A program made the position numbers and the translations under genes. The notes under the pieces are model-generated. The model ran no database searches and was not told where the DNA came from. It saw nothing but the letters and a program-made list of their open reading frames with translations. Shown here piece by piece: positions 40,180-52,600 of a stretch of DNA of 64,000 nt. Location of the stretch: NCBI GenBank assembly GCA_009760855.2, contig WPIO01000025.1:2281501-2345500 (forward strand), in the 5' to 3' direction. Numbering within the stretch: the stretch's first letter is position 1; each line of letters starts with the position of its first letter. This DNA comes from Cristatella mucedo (Eukaryota; Bryozoa; Phylactolaemata; Cristatellidae).

Positions 40180-40259
40180 TTGCTCAAATGTAAAGCGCCT
40201 AGAAAGAGATTAAGTTCTCTGAGGGCGCTTTATCAAGTGCAATATTATTATTATTATTG
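40180..40259 (+). mobile_element. L2-like tail-only insertion, intact hairpin
   Basis: This is a clean example of the tail: AAATGTAAAGCGCCTAGAAA, GAGATTAAGTTCTCTGAGGG, CGCTTTATCAAGTGC and (ATT)n. An outer stem AAAGCGCC/GGCGCTTT encloses an inner stem AGAGA/TCTCT. It lies between the TATA-like element and the frame at 40351. Confidence 0.9.
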
Positions 40260-40350
40260 CTCGTTCTTTGTTCGTATTTGATACGGTCCGCGTTCTGTTT
40301 GTCGGCAGCTGTACTAAACTATTGTAATTTTCTCCACCGTTGACTCGTGA

Positions 40351-40767
40351 ATGGCTTCGCGGCAGCAATGCCTCTCACAGCATCCACCGAAGCGTAACAC
40401 ACGGCGTCGGTTCGGGCTCGCCCACCCACACTGCTCGGGACGTCGGCTACATTGCTTGCTGTGGCGCTACTTCAGTAACTGTCAATGTGAAAAAAGGTTT
40501 CCGAGGCGAGTAATGATGAGGACAACCGGGCTGTCGCGATCCGGTGGGACGGCTAACCGCTCTGTCAAATCAGCTGCCCACGGCACGATGGCACATCGAG
40601 AGATGGGCTCTTTTGAAAGGCTGAGTGACGATTTGGACGAAAATAGTGTCGCCCCCTTACCCAGTGAGACCCTGAGCCAGACACGGCAGCCAGTTCCTTC
40701 AACGATATTCAAGCTAATATCTCCTTACAAATTACATTTAGAGATGTCAAATGCAGTGGCTTTCTAA
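40351..40767 (+). CDS. Hypothetical open frame, 138 codons
   Basis: The frame begins ATGGCTTCGCGG and ends at TAA. The first half is Arg/Cys-rich and looks like CG-rich chance sequence. The second half (GSFERLSDDLDENSVAPLPS) has a more protein-like composition. A CCAAT cluster lies 250-340 bases upstream. No domain is recognised and no copy is seen elsewhere in the window. It could be a first exon or chance. Confidence 0.2.
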   Translation: MASRQQCLSQHPPKRNTRRRFGLAHPHCSGRRLHCLLWRYFSNCQCEKRFPRRVMMRTTGLSRSGGTANRSVKSAAHGTMAHREMGSFERLSDDLDENSVAPLPSETLSQTRQPVPSTIFKLISPYKLHLEMSNAVAF

Positions 40768-40960
40768 ATGCTGCAAGTATGGCGTTCCTAACGACGCTAA
40801 TCATCTGCGACGCGAATCAAATCACATTTGTGGAGTAGAACTATCTATTCGTCAGCCTCGGAGGGTCACGGGTGTCCAGCACCACCTATAGCACACGAAA
40901 GCTCTCGTACGATGCACCGCGCACCGCTTAACTGCCAGGCAAGACCCCTTGAACTCAACC

Positions 40961-40961
<1 letters not shown>

Positions 40962-41046
<85 letters not shown>
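40962..41046. repeat. (TA)n microsatellite
   Basis: About 42 TA units with one CA interruption. Confidence 0.97.
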
Positions 41047-41048
<2 letters not shown>

Positions 41049-41197
41049 GTTGCTTTTTTAATTCTATGCCTCCTAACCATAAATACCAGCTTCAGAGTCA
41101 CTATAATTTAAACACCACGACGGGTAGTAATAACCTGGCTGGCTGATGTAGAACACCAACGTTTCTATCTGAATAAAACTTCGGGCTGTTTTGACGA

Positions 41198-41503
41198 GTG
41201 AGCGCTATGCCCTTACTAGCCATGGATACATCAGAAGCAACGTTCGGTAACTCACACGGGCTGCTCTGCCGACAGGTTAAGAGCTTTCGGGCTATAGCCC
41301 TCCTCGGGAAATCCGGGCCGATAGTGAAAAGCCCTTTAGCTCCTCTCAAGAAAACTTATCTGCCTGCTAAGGAAAGGCTATCCGGCTTGCAATACTCCGC
41401 ACACTCGGTAAGCTATCTGACTGGCTTGTCTCCAAAAAAGGCTACCAAGTTGTTTAGAGGGGCGTTAAAGAAGCGAGTGCCCAACATTCTTACCGAAGGT
41501 TAA
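41198..41503 (+). CDS. Hypothetical open frame, 101 codons
   Basis: The C-terminal half is Lys-rich and protein-like (YLPAKERLSGLQYSAHSVSY, LSPKKATKLFRGALKKRV), unlike neighbouring chance frames. I do not recognise a family. A fragment of a DNA-transposon or retro-element protein is possible, as is chance. Confidence 0.2.
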   Translation: MSAMPLLAMDTSEATFGNSHGLLCRQVKSFRAIALLGKSGPIVKSPLAPLKKTYLPAKERLSGLQYSAHSVSYLTGLSPKKATKLFRGALKKRVPNILTEG

Positions 41504-41679
41504 TCCTGTCCATGTGGAGCACCTTTAATTTCATTTTGGACAAGGTAAACAAGCTTCCCGTGGCACGCGAAGCCAGATTTATAAATCCGGACTGCATAAA
41601 TAATATGAAATGCTAAGCTTAGACAGGGTATTATATATGAAATCATGCCCGTTGACAATTCGCGTGTTACTTTTAACCA

Positions 41680-41815
41680 TATTATGCTTGCTGACATTGT
41701 GTACGTTACCGCTAATCATTTGGTCATGCTTCTTTTACAACTTATGTAAAATGCCTCGAAAGAGATTGATTTCTCTGATTGGAAGTGTAATATTCTTATT
41801 AATCTTATAATTATA
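41680..41815 (+). mobile_element. L2-like 3' end, diverged
   Basis: ATTATGCTTGCTGACATTGT, GTTACCGCTAATCATTTGGT, AAAATGCCTCGAAAGAGATT and an AT-rich end follow the family 3' UTR order, with a decayed hairpin. Confidence 0.65.
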
Positions 41816-44800
41816 AGTGGCAAGTCACAACAACTACAGCTAAACTCGCAGCGACACTGAAGATTATATTTAAAAGTTTCACCAAAGCAGGCAGTCGATG
41901 ACCGTGAAAAGGTGGTACATTTTGGTTTACTAAATTATCACCATCTTACCCGCGGCCATTCGAGCCATTGTCGTCTTTCACATCAAAATATGTTAAGCAC
42001 GATGGCTCAATCGCAAAAAAAAATTAAAAATAAGAGCGAAAGTACGTTCGAATATTCATTGCGTAATCTCATGCACGAAATTATTTGATTCCTTAGGCAC
42101 GAGACTCTAAAAAGCAGCTTTAGCTCTCTCTCGATGAACTTAACCTGGAGCCGAAGCGTAAGCACGAGGGCCGCGTTCCCGATTGCCTCTTTCACTTCTC
42201 TATATGCTTGGCAGCTTCCTCTGGAAACGCACGTGTGCGGGAGAGAGCCGAAGGCTTCTGGAAGTAAATACGAGTTCTTTCCCGGATTAACTTGCCTGTG
42301 ATATGCAATGCAGTACAGAACTGCCTTGCCTAATGAAAAACAGCATTTCAAAAGTGCAAGGATATCTGCACAAAATTATCACAGACAAATACTTTGCTAA
42401 GCTAAAGGGAGTGTTTAGAATTCCTTCTCGGGCCATTAAATCCCTGGTTGAGAAAAAGACTATTCCTCATGGTCTGCTCTGCTGTCTAGAGACTTGTTGG
42501 TCAAGTAAAGATTTGTGTGAACTATGAACAAAACGTGCAATGAGATGCAAGGGTCAGGACGTCGAGGAAGTTATCGGCCACTTTTTCCTCGATGACATGA
42601 ATCCTCAACTTATCTACCGAAGAGAGAGAGAGGCAATGAGGGAGAAAGAGGGAGGTTAGGATGAAGGAAGGGAATGAGGGAGGAAGTGAGGGAGGGAGGA
42701 GAAGGGAGGGAGGGAGAGTATAAAAGAGAGAGAAGGAGTAAAAGAGGGAGTAAAAGAGAGTAATCAAAAGAGTACGAGACTAAGAGAAAAATGGAGAGAG
42801 AGAAGGGAGAGAGAACGACGGCAAGGTGAGCGCCCATTTCTCGATAGAAAAACAGTAGCCTCTTTATAAAACTATTGGTAGTTTCTGTTTGACGTAAACT
42901 CCGATGACATGCCAGCCGGAGGTAAGGCATTCGGGAAATCTCTTAAATCGCTGGAAGAAAAATTGGTAGACCCCCAGGTCTAGAGATCCGGATGTTGGGC
43001 GCCGAAACAGGCCGCTATAAAAACTGTCTAAAGAAATAATTGGCTCCGCATCTTCATTTTTTGAGCTAAAGCTGCTTGCGGAATGCGCAACCCCTGATAC
43101 GCTTTTCTGTGACCGTCTTATAATATTTCCCCTCATGACTGTCTTACAATATTTCCCTTCATCTCGTAGATACGCTGGCGCAGCAGTTTTCGTAGGTCCA
43201 TGTATATGGGCAAGTTTCCGCTCTCCTCTGCTTGATGCTTCGAACCTGCAGGTCGGCTCGAGGCGTTCGGCTAGCCACCGAAGCCGCTCACTGGAGCAGC
43301 CTGGCATACCTCACAGAAAACACAGCACCCACCACGCCAGGAGCAGCAGGCCTTCCGCGTTTACTAAAGGGACTCCATACCGGAAGCACGCCGTCTCAGA
43401 TTCGATTTCCGCTTCTCTATAAAGTTCCTCGTCTACGGACGTTTTTCGGCATATGTGCCCGCATTAAGCCTGTTATTTCACAAAGCCAAGATAACTTTGC
43501 TGGTATCGCTCCGGAAATTTCGAAACAGCTCAATCTCTTAAAATCGGCTGCTCTCGGCCGCAATCTGCAGAAAAAAGACATCCTCCAGCCACCGGGCAGA
43601 CAACGAATCTCAAGAAGGGGCGTGGCTGAGTTGGGACGCTCCCGGACGGAGACCACAGCAGGGCTCTAGCTGCGGCGGACGACGGGAAAGGTGGCACCTG
43701 TGGCGGCAGCAGGAGTAGAGACTGCGTGGCTTGCACCTTTTTGCACCTTTTAAAGTTAGCGGAATGCGTCCAAAAGCTCAAGATACGCCGAGCGACAGCA
43801 TTTGCTGCCACAAGCCTTTGTGGGGGAAAATTATCGGGGGGGGGGCAGCTTATTAAGGCGCATTATAAAGGCTGCAGTCCAGCGAGGGAGCGAAGTACGT
43901 GTAAGTAAATGGCGTAGTAAGTAGCTAGTATCACGTATGCTTTCTGTTTCTAAATTAAGTAATCCTGTGTGATGCACTGCAAGCGAACTGGGATGATGGG
44001 CCATGATGTTTCTCCGAGGAAGGGGACTTACGTTGCGTAATTGCCTTAGCTACCTAATTCAATTTTGGTGGAAACAATCTGGCGATATGGCAGCAGCAAT
44101 GTGGTGTAATTCCTTTGAGAGCGCTCAGGCATAAGATTTAGTTCAGCTCTAGCACTTCCTGGTACCTGGTGTGATTGCGTAGTGCGACGATGCAGATCCT
44201 TAGTGTGGCGTCTGAACGTTCACTTTCTATTTTCTTAAGTGCTAATTTCCAAGAGTTAGTCAATCAACATATTATGAAAAGGCGCATATGCACAGTGGTC
44301 CTACATGCTGCACATCCTACACATCAGCGCCTTTCCATGAAGACATTTGACCAGTCTTCGTATAACGTGCACTCTGGAAGATGGGCAATTGGGTCTAAAC
44401 TTGTACGTAGTCAGTCATGGACCAAATACATGATTCGACGGATCTCGTGAGTGCTAGTAGAGAGCGAGAGAGTTTCTCAATTAAAGACATACAAAGACAA
44501 GGCCAACGAAAGAGACATGAATAGACAATTTAACAGAGCAATTAAAGAATTAAGAGAGAGAGAGAGAGAGACTGTGCATAGTGCGTTTGTGCCGTCTGTT
44601 CTATGTGCACCCATGCGCATTCGACGAGTAAAGCGAGAGACAAGAAATGCCTCACCCAAGTCGGTCGCGGGATTTAATGCATCCAACTCTCGTACCTAAT
44701 GGCAGCTGTCGACGAGACTCGTCAGAGTGCTTAAATGAAGAAGGCGAGTACACTACTGCTGTTCATGTCATCTGGTAACCTACACGTGTAAAGGTTACAT

Positions 44801-47800
44801 TGAAGCCACGTAGAAGTCGATTGCTATGCAAAGACCTTGCAGAGAAAACCTGCGAAAGTCGTCAGGCGGTTCAGTGCTCGATTGCCCAGATCGAAGAAGC
44901 TGGCTTGGCGTGACGTCCGTGGAAACCCCGAGTTAGTTGCAGAGCTGCATTTCTGAACGGAGTCTCAATTCTCTCGGAAGCCAGATCTGCTGCAGCAAGG
45001 CAGCTCGGTGCAGCCATGCTCAGACAGTAGATTTCCAAAGTAGGCGTCTCACGTTCAGCGACCGCTCATTTGAGCCCCCCCCCCCCCACCCCACTCAGGT
45101 GACATAGGCCACTAACCGTGGTGTCCAACTTCCGGGACAACATGAAAATCCATCAGCCTGGTCTTGAAAGTCGAGTGCAGTGGACTGCATGAGAACCCGA
45201 GCGAAGGTGGAAATTTTTTCAGGTTTACTAAAAAGAGAGCTTGGTATAATATCCAATCTAAGTTGAAGCTTCACGCAGCAGATATCCGGTGAATTTGTGA
45301 AGCATTTCGTGAATAGGGATGGATGCGGTAACGGCCTGTGTTTTGAAGTCCGTTTGCATGAGAACGAGAGAGCCCAACGGCATTAAATCTGGTGTATTCG
45401 TTGTATTGACAGTGTACTACAATGTGAATTCAAACTCGACTTCGTGCCCCCAGTTTCCCGTCGGTTTTCGCTCATATAGAGGTAATTGTGACGGATTGCA
45501 GGGGATCGCCGTAATTCGTAGCACTGGCTCTGGCTTCGAGGCCACTGGGTACCAATGGGTCAGGTCTTAGTGGCCTCTTCGCCGAGCATGTCCGGGCTTG
45601 AACTCCCACCGATTGCGCCAGCGAGCAGCTTACGAGAGTCAGTGGGGAGGCGGCAGGCGGCTGGAATGCCATGTCGGAGCGGCGTTCTTTGAACGACGGC
45701 GGGATAAATCCTTAACCGCGAGTTGGCTCGTCGCACCGCAATGCTCGCAGCCGCCAGTAGTGGGCCGGACTTGTGAAACCGACGATCCCAGGGCTTTTAA
45801 TCGCTATAGAGTTTCACCCAGCTCCTGAGCTGAGCGTGGCAAAGAGCCCGGATCAATCCACAAAAATAAAGCTAGTAAGACTACAGCTTTCGACCTTCCC
45901 GTCGTGCCCGGCTTCAAGGAACTGAGTGGCTCACATCTGCAAAATCCGCACACCACGCGTGGCTTCTGTTTCCTCCGCCCGTCTTCCCTTGTGGCTCTCT
46001 TATTGCCTGTACTCTCGCGCTGTCTTCTTTAGAGTATTATATTCTTTCGTCAGTGATGGACAAAGACTCAAGAGTTGCTCCGCCGTACGACATACGAGTC
46101 GTGGGACACTCAAAGCTGTGCAAAAAACGGCTGTCCGAGGTACACACAGTTCGCTGGGCGTGCTGCTGACCGACCGCCCTACAAGGCTTAACGAGCCCAA
46201 ATGCAAGAAGAACGAAGCTTTGCAGGACGTTCTTCATTTGTTGCGGCTTACCGTTGATGCTATCAGAGTTTCCGGTATTTTAGCTAGGCAGCAGTGCCAT
46301 GCGGTCATTCTCGGTAGTCTGAAGCTACTGTAGGAGGCATTGGTAGTGCATGTAAATGTCATTGACGGCTCCAACCAGCAGGAACGAAGACGACACCGTT
46401 TGCTAGTGGTATATGCACTTGGTATGCTTACTGCTCTAGCATACTCTGAAAATTAAGCACGTGCTCTATAAGAGTCTCCCGACTGTAATTAAGGCTCTAT
46501 ATTCCGAGTCTTTGAAGCAGGCTGCTCAGATTAACTTTTCGTGATTAGAGCGGATTGGCTCAGCTTTCCGTTAAATGTATTAGAAAAGAACGGAAGACGT
46601 ACACGAAAATCTCGACATTACACTTAATCTTTAGCGTCAGTGTCTGCAAGTTCTCGTCGAGGTCCCGACTGGCTTAAACTCGAAAAACATTTCCCGCCAT
46701 CGGAATGGCGTATTCCTACCACTAGGTGGGTTTGATACGATTCTAACCACCCGGAAAGCATGGGCATGCAGTGTGGTGGCCCGAGAAGAAGAAAATCGAA
46801 ACGCTGCTGCCTGGATGACGGTCGTGGTTGGTAGCTCCACTCTCAAGCATATCCTGTAGATAGATTTCACGAGCTTCGGTGCCCGAAAAGGATATAGACA
46901 GGGCTCATCTATCACTGCAGTGTGCACCTTCGCCGCTCGCATGAGTCCTAAGCAATGACGAGACGAAATGCAGCTTTTTATCGGCGACGCAATTATAGCA
47001 GCTCGTCTTCGCTGAGGAAAGGGCCATTTGCGATGCTATGCATCCAAGTAAAGCGCTTATGCCATAATTGGCAGCCATAATATGCAGCCACAGGTCTGTC
47101 CAATGTCGTAGCTGCCGTAACAGTTTTCCCGAATGCCATTCGGAAAATATCGATGGGGCGGGTCGCAAGCTATGAATAGTGAATACTGTTTTTTAAAGCA
47201 ACCTAACGTAATGTAAATCAAGTTGACATGCACTCTTATTTTGAGAGCCTGGATGTGGGCCCTGAAGATGCCCCGACCGGCAACCTCCTTTACACCAGCG
47301 TGGTAAGAATTGCTTTCGTGGCAACTCCATGACTATTAGTGATCATTTAGCGAATTCGAGCTCTCTCTGAAAACCGATTCAGCTTCGACGGCGAGCGACG
47401 CACATGCAACGAGAGCACAACAACTCGGTGCCCTTTTGTGACGCCAGGAGCTTAAAACCTCTGATGAACTCATGTGCACCGACCTTTCGACTTGCTGGTC
47501 TCGCGCTCTCTTTCTTGCCCCCTTTCTCTTTCTCTCGCTAGGCGAGCGGCTCGTGAAGTCTGGCCTCGAGCCGATCCTGTCTCTGTCCGTCGCTTCAGCT
47601 GGCCGAGGCCGAAGTCACTGCCGTCAGCTTGCTCGAAGCGGGCTCTCTTGAGCGACTGTCTGAGCGTTCGCGTCGCAGTAGAAGATTCTTATTTCGTCAC
47701 CAGTGGTGAAGCTCTTGAACTCGGGCGAGAATTGGATTCGCCGCCCGGATTGTATTACGCTCCAGGGATTGGCCGACGTTACGAGACGCCCTGCTGTAGC

Positions 47801-48788
47801 CGTGTGACTGGTACACATATTTTCTCGGTGGCTGTCCTGCTGTGGGCTTTTATTATCGGGCCGTAACGCCACGCTTGCTCGCTTCAGCTCGTAAAATAGA
47901 TCTGCTTCTGCGGGAGTCGAGAGGGGCAGTAATGACAAGTTTCGCTTGGCAACTGAACCAGAAAAGCCACGCACAATCCAAGACGAGAGTGAATGTCAGC
48001 CAGCCGGATGAGTTAACCTAGTTCGCCTGCAGCTGGAACGCGTCACGAGTAGAGGTCACCGTTAATTGCGAAATTCCTCGCTGTAGGGGGTAAGCCAAGC
48101 AAAGGCCACGTAATCATCAGCTTTAAAGTGAAAAGCACTTAAAAATTTGATTCGGCAACTACCTGATGTCACAAAGAGAATGGTAGCGTGTGCATCAACA
48201 GTGTAACGATGAGGACGAAAGCGAGGTATATGGCTGCATTCAATAGGATAATTATACGTGCAATCTAGTAAACCATTCGGACGACCAACGCTCCTTTATC
48301 AAGGAACGCTGGATTGAATTTAGGAGTACCACTTGATTCAATTAAACACAATTGCTGCCAACTTTACAACATCCTTTCCAAGCGTCTTAGGCTGCTACTT
48401 CCATGCTAGTCACTTCCGTGACTGCCCTCACGACCTAGATAAGCTCCTCACTTTCTGATTCGACGAATTAATTCTGTATGTCCACGATTACAGAACATAA
48501 AGCTCCAGAACGTTTGATGACGTATACAGCCAAATTTATCCAACCGAAATAAAAAAAATATTGCAGACTAGGGTCAAACAAGCAGAGCTGAACTGCACTT
48601 CAAATTTCATTTCGGTTCGCGATGTATTAGCCGAGTTATGGAATGTACAAGGCACCAACTGACCCTGGAAATGAAGCTGTATAAAAGTCACAAGAATGCA
48701 CCTTAACAAGCTTCAAGCATCTATAGCGATCTACCAAGGTTTGACAAGTTGGGATACAAGTCGCATGTGATGCAGAGATCGGTACATC

Positions 48789-48794
48789 TTTATT
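48789..48794 (-). terminator. Candidate poly(A) signal AATAAA for the Tudor gene
   Basis: The plus strand reads TTTATT, hence AATAAA on the minus strand, about 670 bases after the stop codon. A nearer ATTAAA variant lies at 49297-49302. The choice between them cannot be made from sequence. Confidence 0.35.
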
Positions 48795-49465
48795 TGTTGA
48801 TTTGCTTCTTCTGGTTTAGGCATGGTTTGCATAACAAATTTTTTTCTTACATGAGGAAGTCATCAGAATTTCCGATCCCAGTTCTAACATAGTTATCTTT
48901 CGAAAGGTACCATAAGCACATATTCAATTGTCGGACAAGTTTTATATGTATTTTCTTGACTTTCGCTGTTAATTTTAGCCCCTGCACTATTTTGCTCCTG
49001 CTTATCTGTATTTGAACACCCACCCTCAACCTTTTCTCACACAATCCACTCTGACTTGACTATTAAAAGTTTGTAGGACATACTAGAAAGTAGTATTATG
49101 ACAGTCCCTTACAAGCGAGACAAATCATTATTCTATAAGTGTAAATAGGTTTACTTGCTAAGAGTCTCGGTGAGTACATGCTCCATTCTACATAAAATAC
49201 ATGCTAACACGCTGACGATGGTATGATTGTTCGTGAGTAAACGAACGCCAGCAGCTAAGTAAAAAAAAAAAGAGAAAAAGAAGAGCACTGCGAACATTTA
49301 ATCTAATTTGCAGAAAGCGAACTTACAAATAGCATTATATGCCAACAAGAAACCCGTACAGCCACAACTAGACGGAGGCACTTTCTCCCACAAGAATCCA
49401 AGCTAAAATAAAAGCATTAAATTTATAACAATAAATACTTGTCCTTGGAGTGCCTTATAGGTAGT

Positions 49466-49608
49466 CTACTGCACTGATGATGCATCCAACTGCCTGAGCT
49501 GCTCCTGCAGCACAGCTAGTTCCTCGTGCTTAGATGCAATCTTCTTAATCAACTGCTGTCGCTCTTCCAGAATGTTCTTACCAAGACTTGGAGCATTCCT
49601 AATGACAG
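49466..49608 (-). CDS. Tudor gene terminal exon m
   Basis: 143 bases, phase 1 acceptor CACTGTAG, ending at TAG. It encodes VIRNAPSLGKNILEERQQLI then KKIASKHEELAVLQEQLRQL and DASSVQ. The stretch from ILEERQQL onward has a heptad pattern suggesting a short coiled coil. The duplicated copy at 32629-32763 has three stops, which shows by contrast that this frame is kept. Confidence 0.87.
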
Positions 49609-52600
49609 CTACAGTGACAGCAAGAAAAAAGCTCTCCAAATTGCCATGTACTGCGGTCACTTAGTTAGACACCACACTTGCAAGCTTGCAGCAGAAAAAA
49701 GTAAAGCGACAATCCTCACCTTGAGGCACTGGCTTAGGAGACAGCAACGATAACAGAGCAGCACTAATACTGCCACCATCTTTGCTTACTAGAGCTACGA
49801 CTAGGTCACCACTTTTGTTGATTTCCACTAAGGAAGCACTCATCAGCTGACCATTGACTAGCGGCTCAAAGTGTTTTTTCAGCAACTCCAGCTCACCGGA
49901 TCCGTAACCTAGAACAAAAGTAAGTGCAACAAAAATTTCGAATTCCCATTACAGGACCAGAAATTAATAGAACTTTGACACACGTCATACACAAATAGAC
50001 ACTGAAAGACAAGTCCAGCTTCTAACCATTAACCTGGTCTATTAGCCTTAAGAGACAGAGGATTGATGGAGATGATTTGCTAAGCAAGTCCGGCATTCAG
50101 CAGGCGCCACAAAGGAGTAGAAGCAACCGTCTTCGTCATACAGAGAGACAATAATCGACTCCTGAAAGATTGTAGGCTCAATAAAGTTCTCCAATGCACT
50201 GCGTACAACGTTCTTAGAAGCAGGCGATGAGAGCACATGACGTTCGATCTTAACAGGTAGGTTTAGGCACAGCAAAAAGCATAAGCCGCTTTCTCAATTA
50301 ACGATAGAGAATTATGCGAGCCTTGCTGCTACCACAGTGGGATATCGCATATAAAATCCAAAGTAACAAGATAGCTAAATGCTTGCACCTTGCTTAGCGC
50401 AATTCTTTTCATTTGGCTCTTTGGTGACAAGAGAAACCTCACTAGCAGTGTCTGTACTTTAGCCATCCATGCTGAAACACGTTGCAGCAACCTAGATGGC
50501 TTATCACAAACTGCTCACAAGGCAACCAATGAACTATGCTTACAGCAGCCGCATTAAAAAAAATCTGTCTGACGCCCGACAGCACTTATGCATTCCATCG
50601 CAATAGTAAAAGGTTGTGCGCAAGATAAATTTCTTTAATTCAAACAAGTAATATTTTAACATGCATACCGTGGCATGTGATGAACAAGCTGTCAGCCCAC
50701 TCTTGTTCTGAAGTACCAAACGCACTCAAGAGTGGCACGGCCACCGAACACCTGCCAAACAAAGGGTGAAGGAGGCTTTTCCAATGCATTGTCGGGGGGG
50801 GGGGAGGGGCAAAATACACTATACTGCTCTCAGCTTGCTGACCTCTTTCTGCTTAATAAGATGTGTCTTTTTTAATGCTTATAAAATGGCAAGCTAATCG
50901 CACTTCGACCTCCAACAATAATAATAATAATGATGAGATATTTGTACAGTAGCTTTTTAATGACTCACAAGATTGGTTCATTGACATCAACACTCTTATC
51001 CAGATAGGACCTAAGACTGCAATGGAGTGCCAGCACTGCCGAGGAAGTGTAATAACATTAATAATGCAGTCTTTTTAAAAGCACGCAAAAGAATCAAATC
51101 TCCAAGCAATTTTCGGCTACTGCAAGTGAAGCAATATCCAAGAGCAAATGAGAAGTAGTGAATCGTGCTTTGACAAAGCATGCAAAAGCACACGTGTACG
51201 CCAAGGTAAGCATGCAGAACTACACATGCATATAAAGATACTCAGGGCTACTGGCTATAATAAAGACACGGTTAGTAGCACGCACAAAAATGTCAGGGCA
51301 AGAGCACAAAGCACACAAGAAAAAAGACAGGCTCACTGGAGCACGTTTAGCTGTGAAAAAAGCTAAGGTAAGCCAATGCCGGTGGTGATAGAAGCCAGAA
51401 GCAAGTTTCAGGATTTCTGTGCATACAAACTGAAGTCCCATTTATCAAACCATTTCAATTTAGATCAAACAAAACAGAACTGAAAGCCGGTGGAAAGAGA
51501 GTGGTGGGACAGCACACAACGGATGTGCAAGGCGGTCGGATAGGCAAGTTGGTGCAAGCAAATGAAGCGATCAATCGGCTGGAACGAGTATCTCAAGGTC
51601 AATTCCATGTTGATAAAGAGCCAGTAAAGCCTAGATAAAAATTTTGAGTGTGATACAGCAGCTACGCATTTGCTGGCAGTTCAGACCATATAGCAATGCA
51701 TACCACTTGGCAAAAAACAAAGACCTGATGCTGATTAATGCAATAAAATAAACGCTCTTATTGTAAATACATTAGTGTCTTGGCGTCGTGACTGCTGGGT
51801 GCTATACAAATGTATTATTATTATGAAGCTATACACAGACTTTTGTTATTCACATTTGCATAGAAGTTACACTGATAGGACAACTATTACCAATTAAGAC
51901 TAGTCTTAAGTTATTTGAAATATAAAGTCAGGCCAACTTGTGATTGTTAAGCCCTCACTCAGGGACAAGATGGATGCACCAAATGCTGTTACCAAGCCAG
52001 AAATCGCCTCACTTCTTCAATAACAAGAACATCAACCTAATGCTGCTGCGATTGAGCCTTTACGCGAACTTCACGTCCTAGACAAAACCCGCCATTGTGA
52101 GTGAGCCTTTCTGAAGAAAATCTTGCATGCACGACTATACGTCAAAGATCGTAAACAAGCACAAGCGATAGGTGCAGCAATGCTAGTAAATGCAAAGCCA
52201 ACTTAGTTCCTGGTGCAATAAGTCTTTCTAATGAAGGAAGATGCAGCAAAAAGGATATGTTAGACGCATGATTTAACAGCATAAACCGGCACATACCTGA
52301 GTCAAACTTGTGCAAACACATGCGTAATGCCTGGATTGGTATACTCAAGAGAGTGGGAGACGGTACACGCAAGTCACTGTATTCGACAATGGCCTCGTTG
52401 CCAAAATCCACGAAGCGGATATTGGCAGATGAAAATTCCAAAGACGTGACCACTCCTCGGTACCAGCAGTTGTCCTCTAAAGCAACGAAGTGAACGTACA
52501 GCAAGTATGGCTGTTGCGAGCTCACAAAACTACAAGCAGAAAAACGCTCACCTTTCCATTTGGCGACGACCAATTCGCCCACCATCCAGTCATCGATGAT

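Larger units (their letters stand above)
42073..49990. repeat. Segmental duplication, copy B (with live gene end)
   Basis: Partner of 25108-33425, same orientation. It joins on its right to the remainder of the Tudor gene, so it contains the parental locus and copy A is the derived segment. Changes private to B include a 26-base tandem duplication at 43111-43162 (A has one unit near 26162) and a short doubled TTGCACCTTT at 43734-43750. A purine-rich tract at 42620-42815 corresponds to 25655-25855 in A with strong divergence. Confidence 0.93.
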
